Shown piece by piece: positions 33,040-33,399 of a stretch of 33,399 nucleotides of DNA; position 1 is the first letter of the stretch; every line of letters starts with the position of its first letter. Source of the DNA: Porphyromonadaceae bacterium UBA4277. GTDB taxonomy: Bacteria > Bacteroidota > Bacteroidia > Bacteroidales > Muribaculaceae. The stretch is from positions 1 through 33,399 of the forward strand of contig DGVT01000123.1 of assembly GCA_002395965.1 (NCBI GenBank). Reading direction: 5' to 3'. A program made the position numbers and the translations under genes. Under the pieces are notes generated by a model. That model saw nothing but the letters and a program-made list of their open reading frames with translations. It was not told the DNA's origin and did no database searches.

Positions 33040-33399
33040 CTTGGGGCAGGTGCTGAGCTACAACGACTTCATTTCCTTGAATTCGCGTGTGATTGTGCGC
33101 TGGCTGCTTAGCCATAGCTTTTGCATAACCAATTGGCGACAACGGCAGCGCAGTGTGGGCAATGAAGATTTATCGCGCGGGTATTGATCGTATTATACAA
33201 AGGCAATCTCATATCCGGCCATTGACATCAACGCAATGGGCTTCCCTCGTGGTCGGGAGAGCGAACCGCTATGGCAATAGACAATTATACAAGACGGGCG
33301 AGGATGGAAAACAGCACATCCTCGCCCGGTTTAGTTGGAAAAATACTCCAAAATAAAGAAATTTGAGTTTGAATTGAAAAAAATCGCATTTCCGCTTTA
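33040..33399. other. 360-bp terminal stretch without a supported gene
   Basis: After the GT87 stop there is no convincing ORF; a 67-codon frame from 33153 has no recognisable motif and runs through a hairpin. The only clear structure is the inverted repeat at 33295-33328. The last 70 bases are AT-rich and could be an upstream region of a gene beyond the window. Confidence 0.6.
33295..33328. terminator. Strong hairpin, probable terminator of the glycosyltransferase operon
   Basis: CGGGCGAGGATG (33295-33306) and CATCCTCGCCCG (33317-33328) form a perfect 12-bp stem with a 10-nt loop. The following bases, GTTTAG, are not a real T-run on either strand, so termination is inferred from stem strength and position 250 bases after the operon. 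Confidence 0.55.

Noticed and set aside
33153..33356. 67-codon frame near the right edge
   Set aside because: It runs straight through the 12-bp hairpin at 33295-33328 and has no recognisable features.

Overview
This 33.4-kb window looks like a chromosomal segment from a gut-type member of the Bacteroidales, possibly Muribaculaceae or a Prevotella relative. The lineage call rests on three things. Several promoters fit the Bacteroidota consensus TTTG-N20-TAnnTTTG. The peptidase is of the Bacteroides-type DPP III form, with HECLGH in its active site. The gene content is typical of the order: a long LptF/G-like permease, a dxs-trkA-trkH operon and secreted proteins ending in dockerin repeats. 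I see no rRNA, tRNA, CRISPR array, phage module or complete insertion sequence.

Layout. 1-2160: a secreted M49 dipeptidyl peptidase III on the minus strand. 2160-2584: a divergent promoter region split by a 241-bp element with 17-bp perfect terminal inverted repeats and a 6-bp target duplication, that is, a MITE. 2585-6220: a 1211-residue secreted repeat protein ending in a dockerin. 6332-10187 (minus): dxr, rseP and an RlmI-type rRNA methyltransferase. 10188-11015: a long non-coding stretch with a candidate promoter-to-terminator small RNA of about 180 nt and a GC-rich structured segment. 11016-17573 (plus): kdsB, an M16 homologue that has lost its zinc site, a DUF486 membrane protein, ligA and an LptF/G-like permease. 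17643-20355: an alanine/glycine:cation symporter and a secreted C10 cysteine peptidase with a dockerin. 20373-21179 (minus): recR and a 52-residue basic protein. 21180-21543: three consensus promoters, two of them exact 35-bp duplicates. 21544-27294 (plus): a 58-residue membrane protein, dxs, trkA, trkH and an AlkD-like gene. 27516-30008: ftsK. 30133-33039: a polysaccharide-deacetylase-like protein, a GT2 polyprenyl-phosphate glycosyltransferase and a GT87/DUF2029 membrane glycosyltransferase.

How the genes fit together. Much of the window serves the envelope. dxs and dxr are the first two steps of the MEP isoprenoid pathway and so feed undecaprenyl phosphate. kdsB activates Kdo. The LptF/G-like protein belongs to the LPS exporter family. 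RseP is an intramembrane protease. The last three genes form a lipid-linked sugar module with the same logic as ArnC-ArnD-ArnT or FlmF2-NaxD-FlmK: charge a polyprenyl phosphate with a sugar, deacylate it, then transfer it outside the inner membrane. That module, the MITE, the candidate small RNA, the duplicated promoter array and the two short genes at 20373 and 21544 are the most interesting items. I see no clearly new defence or mobile system.
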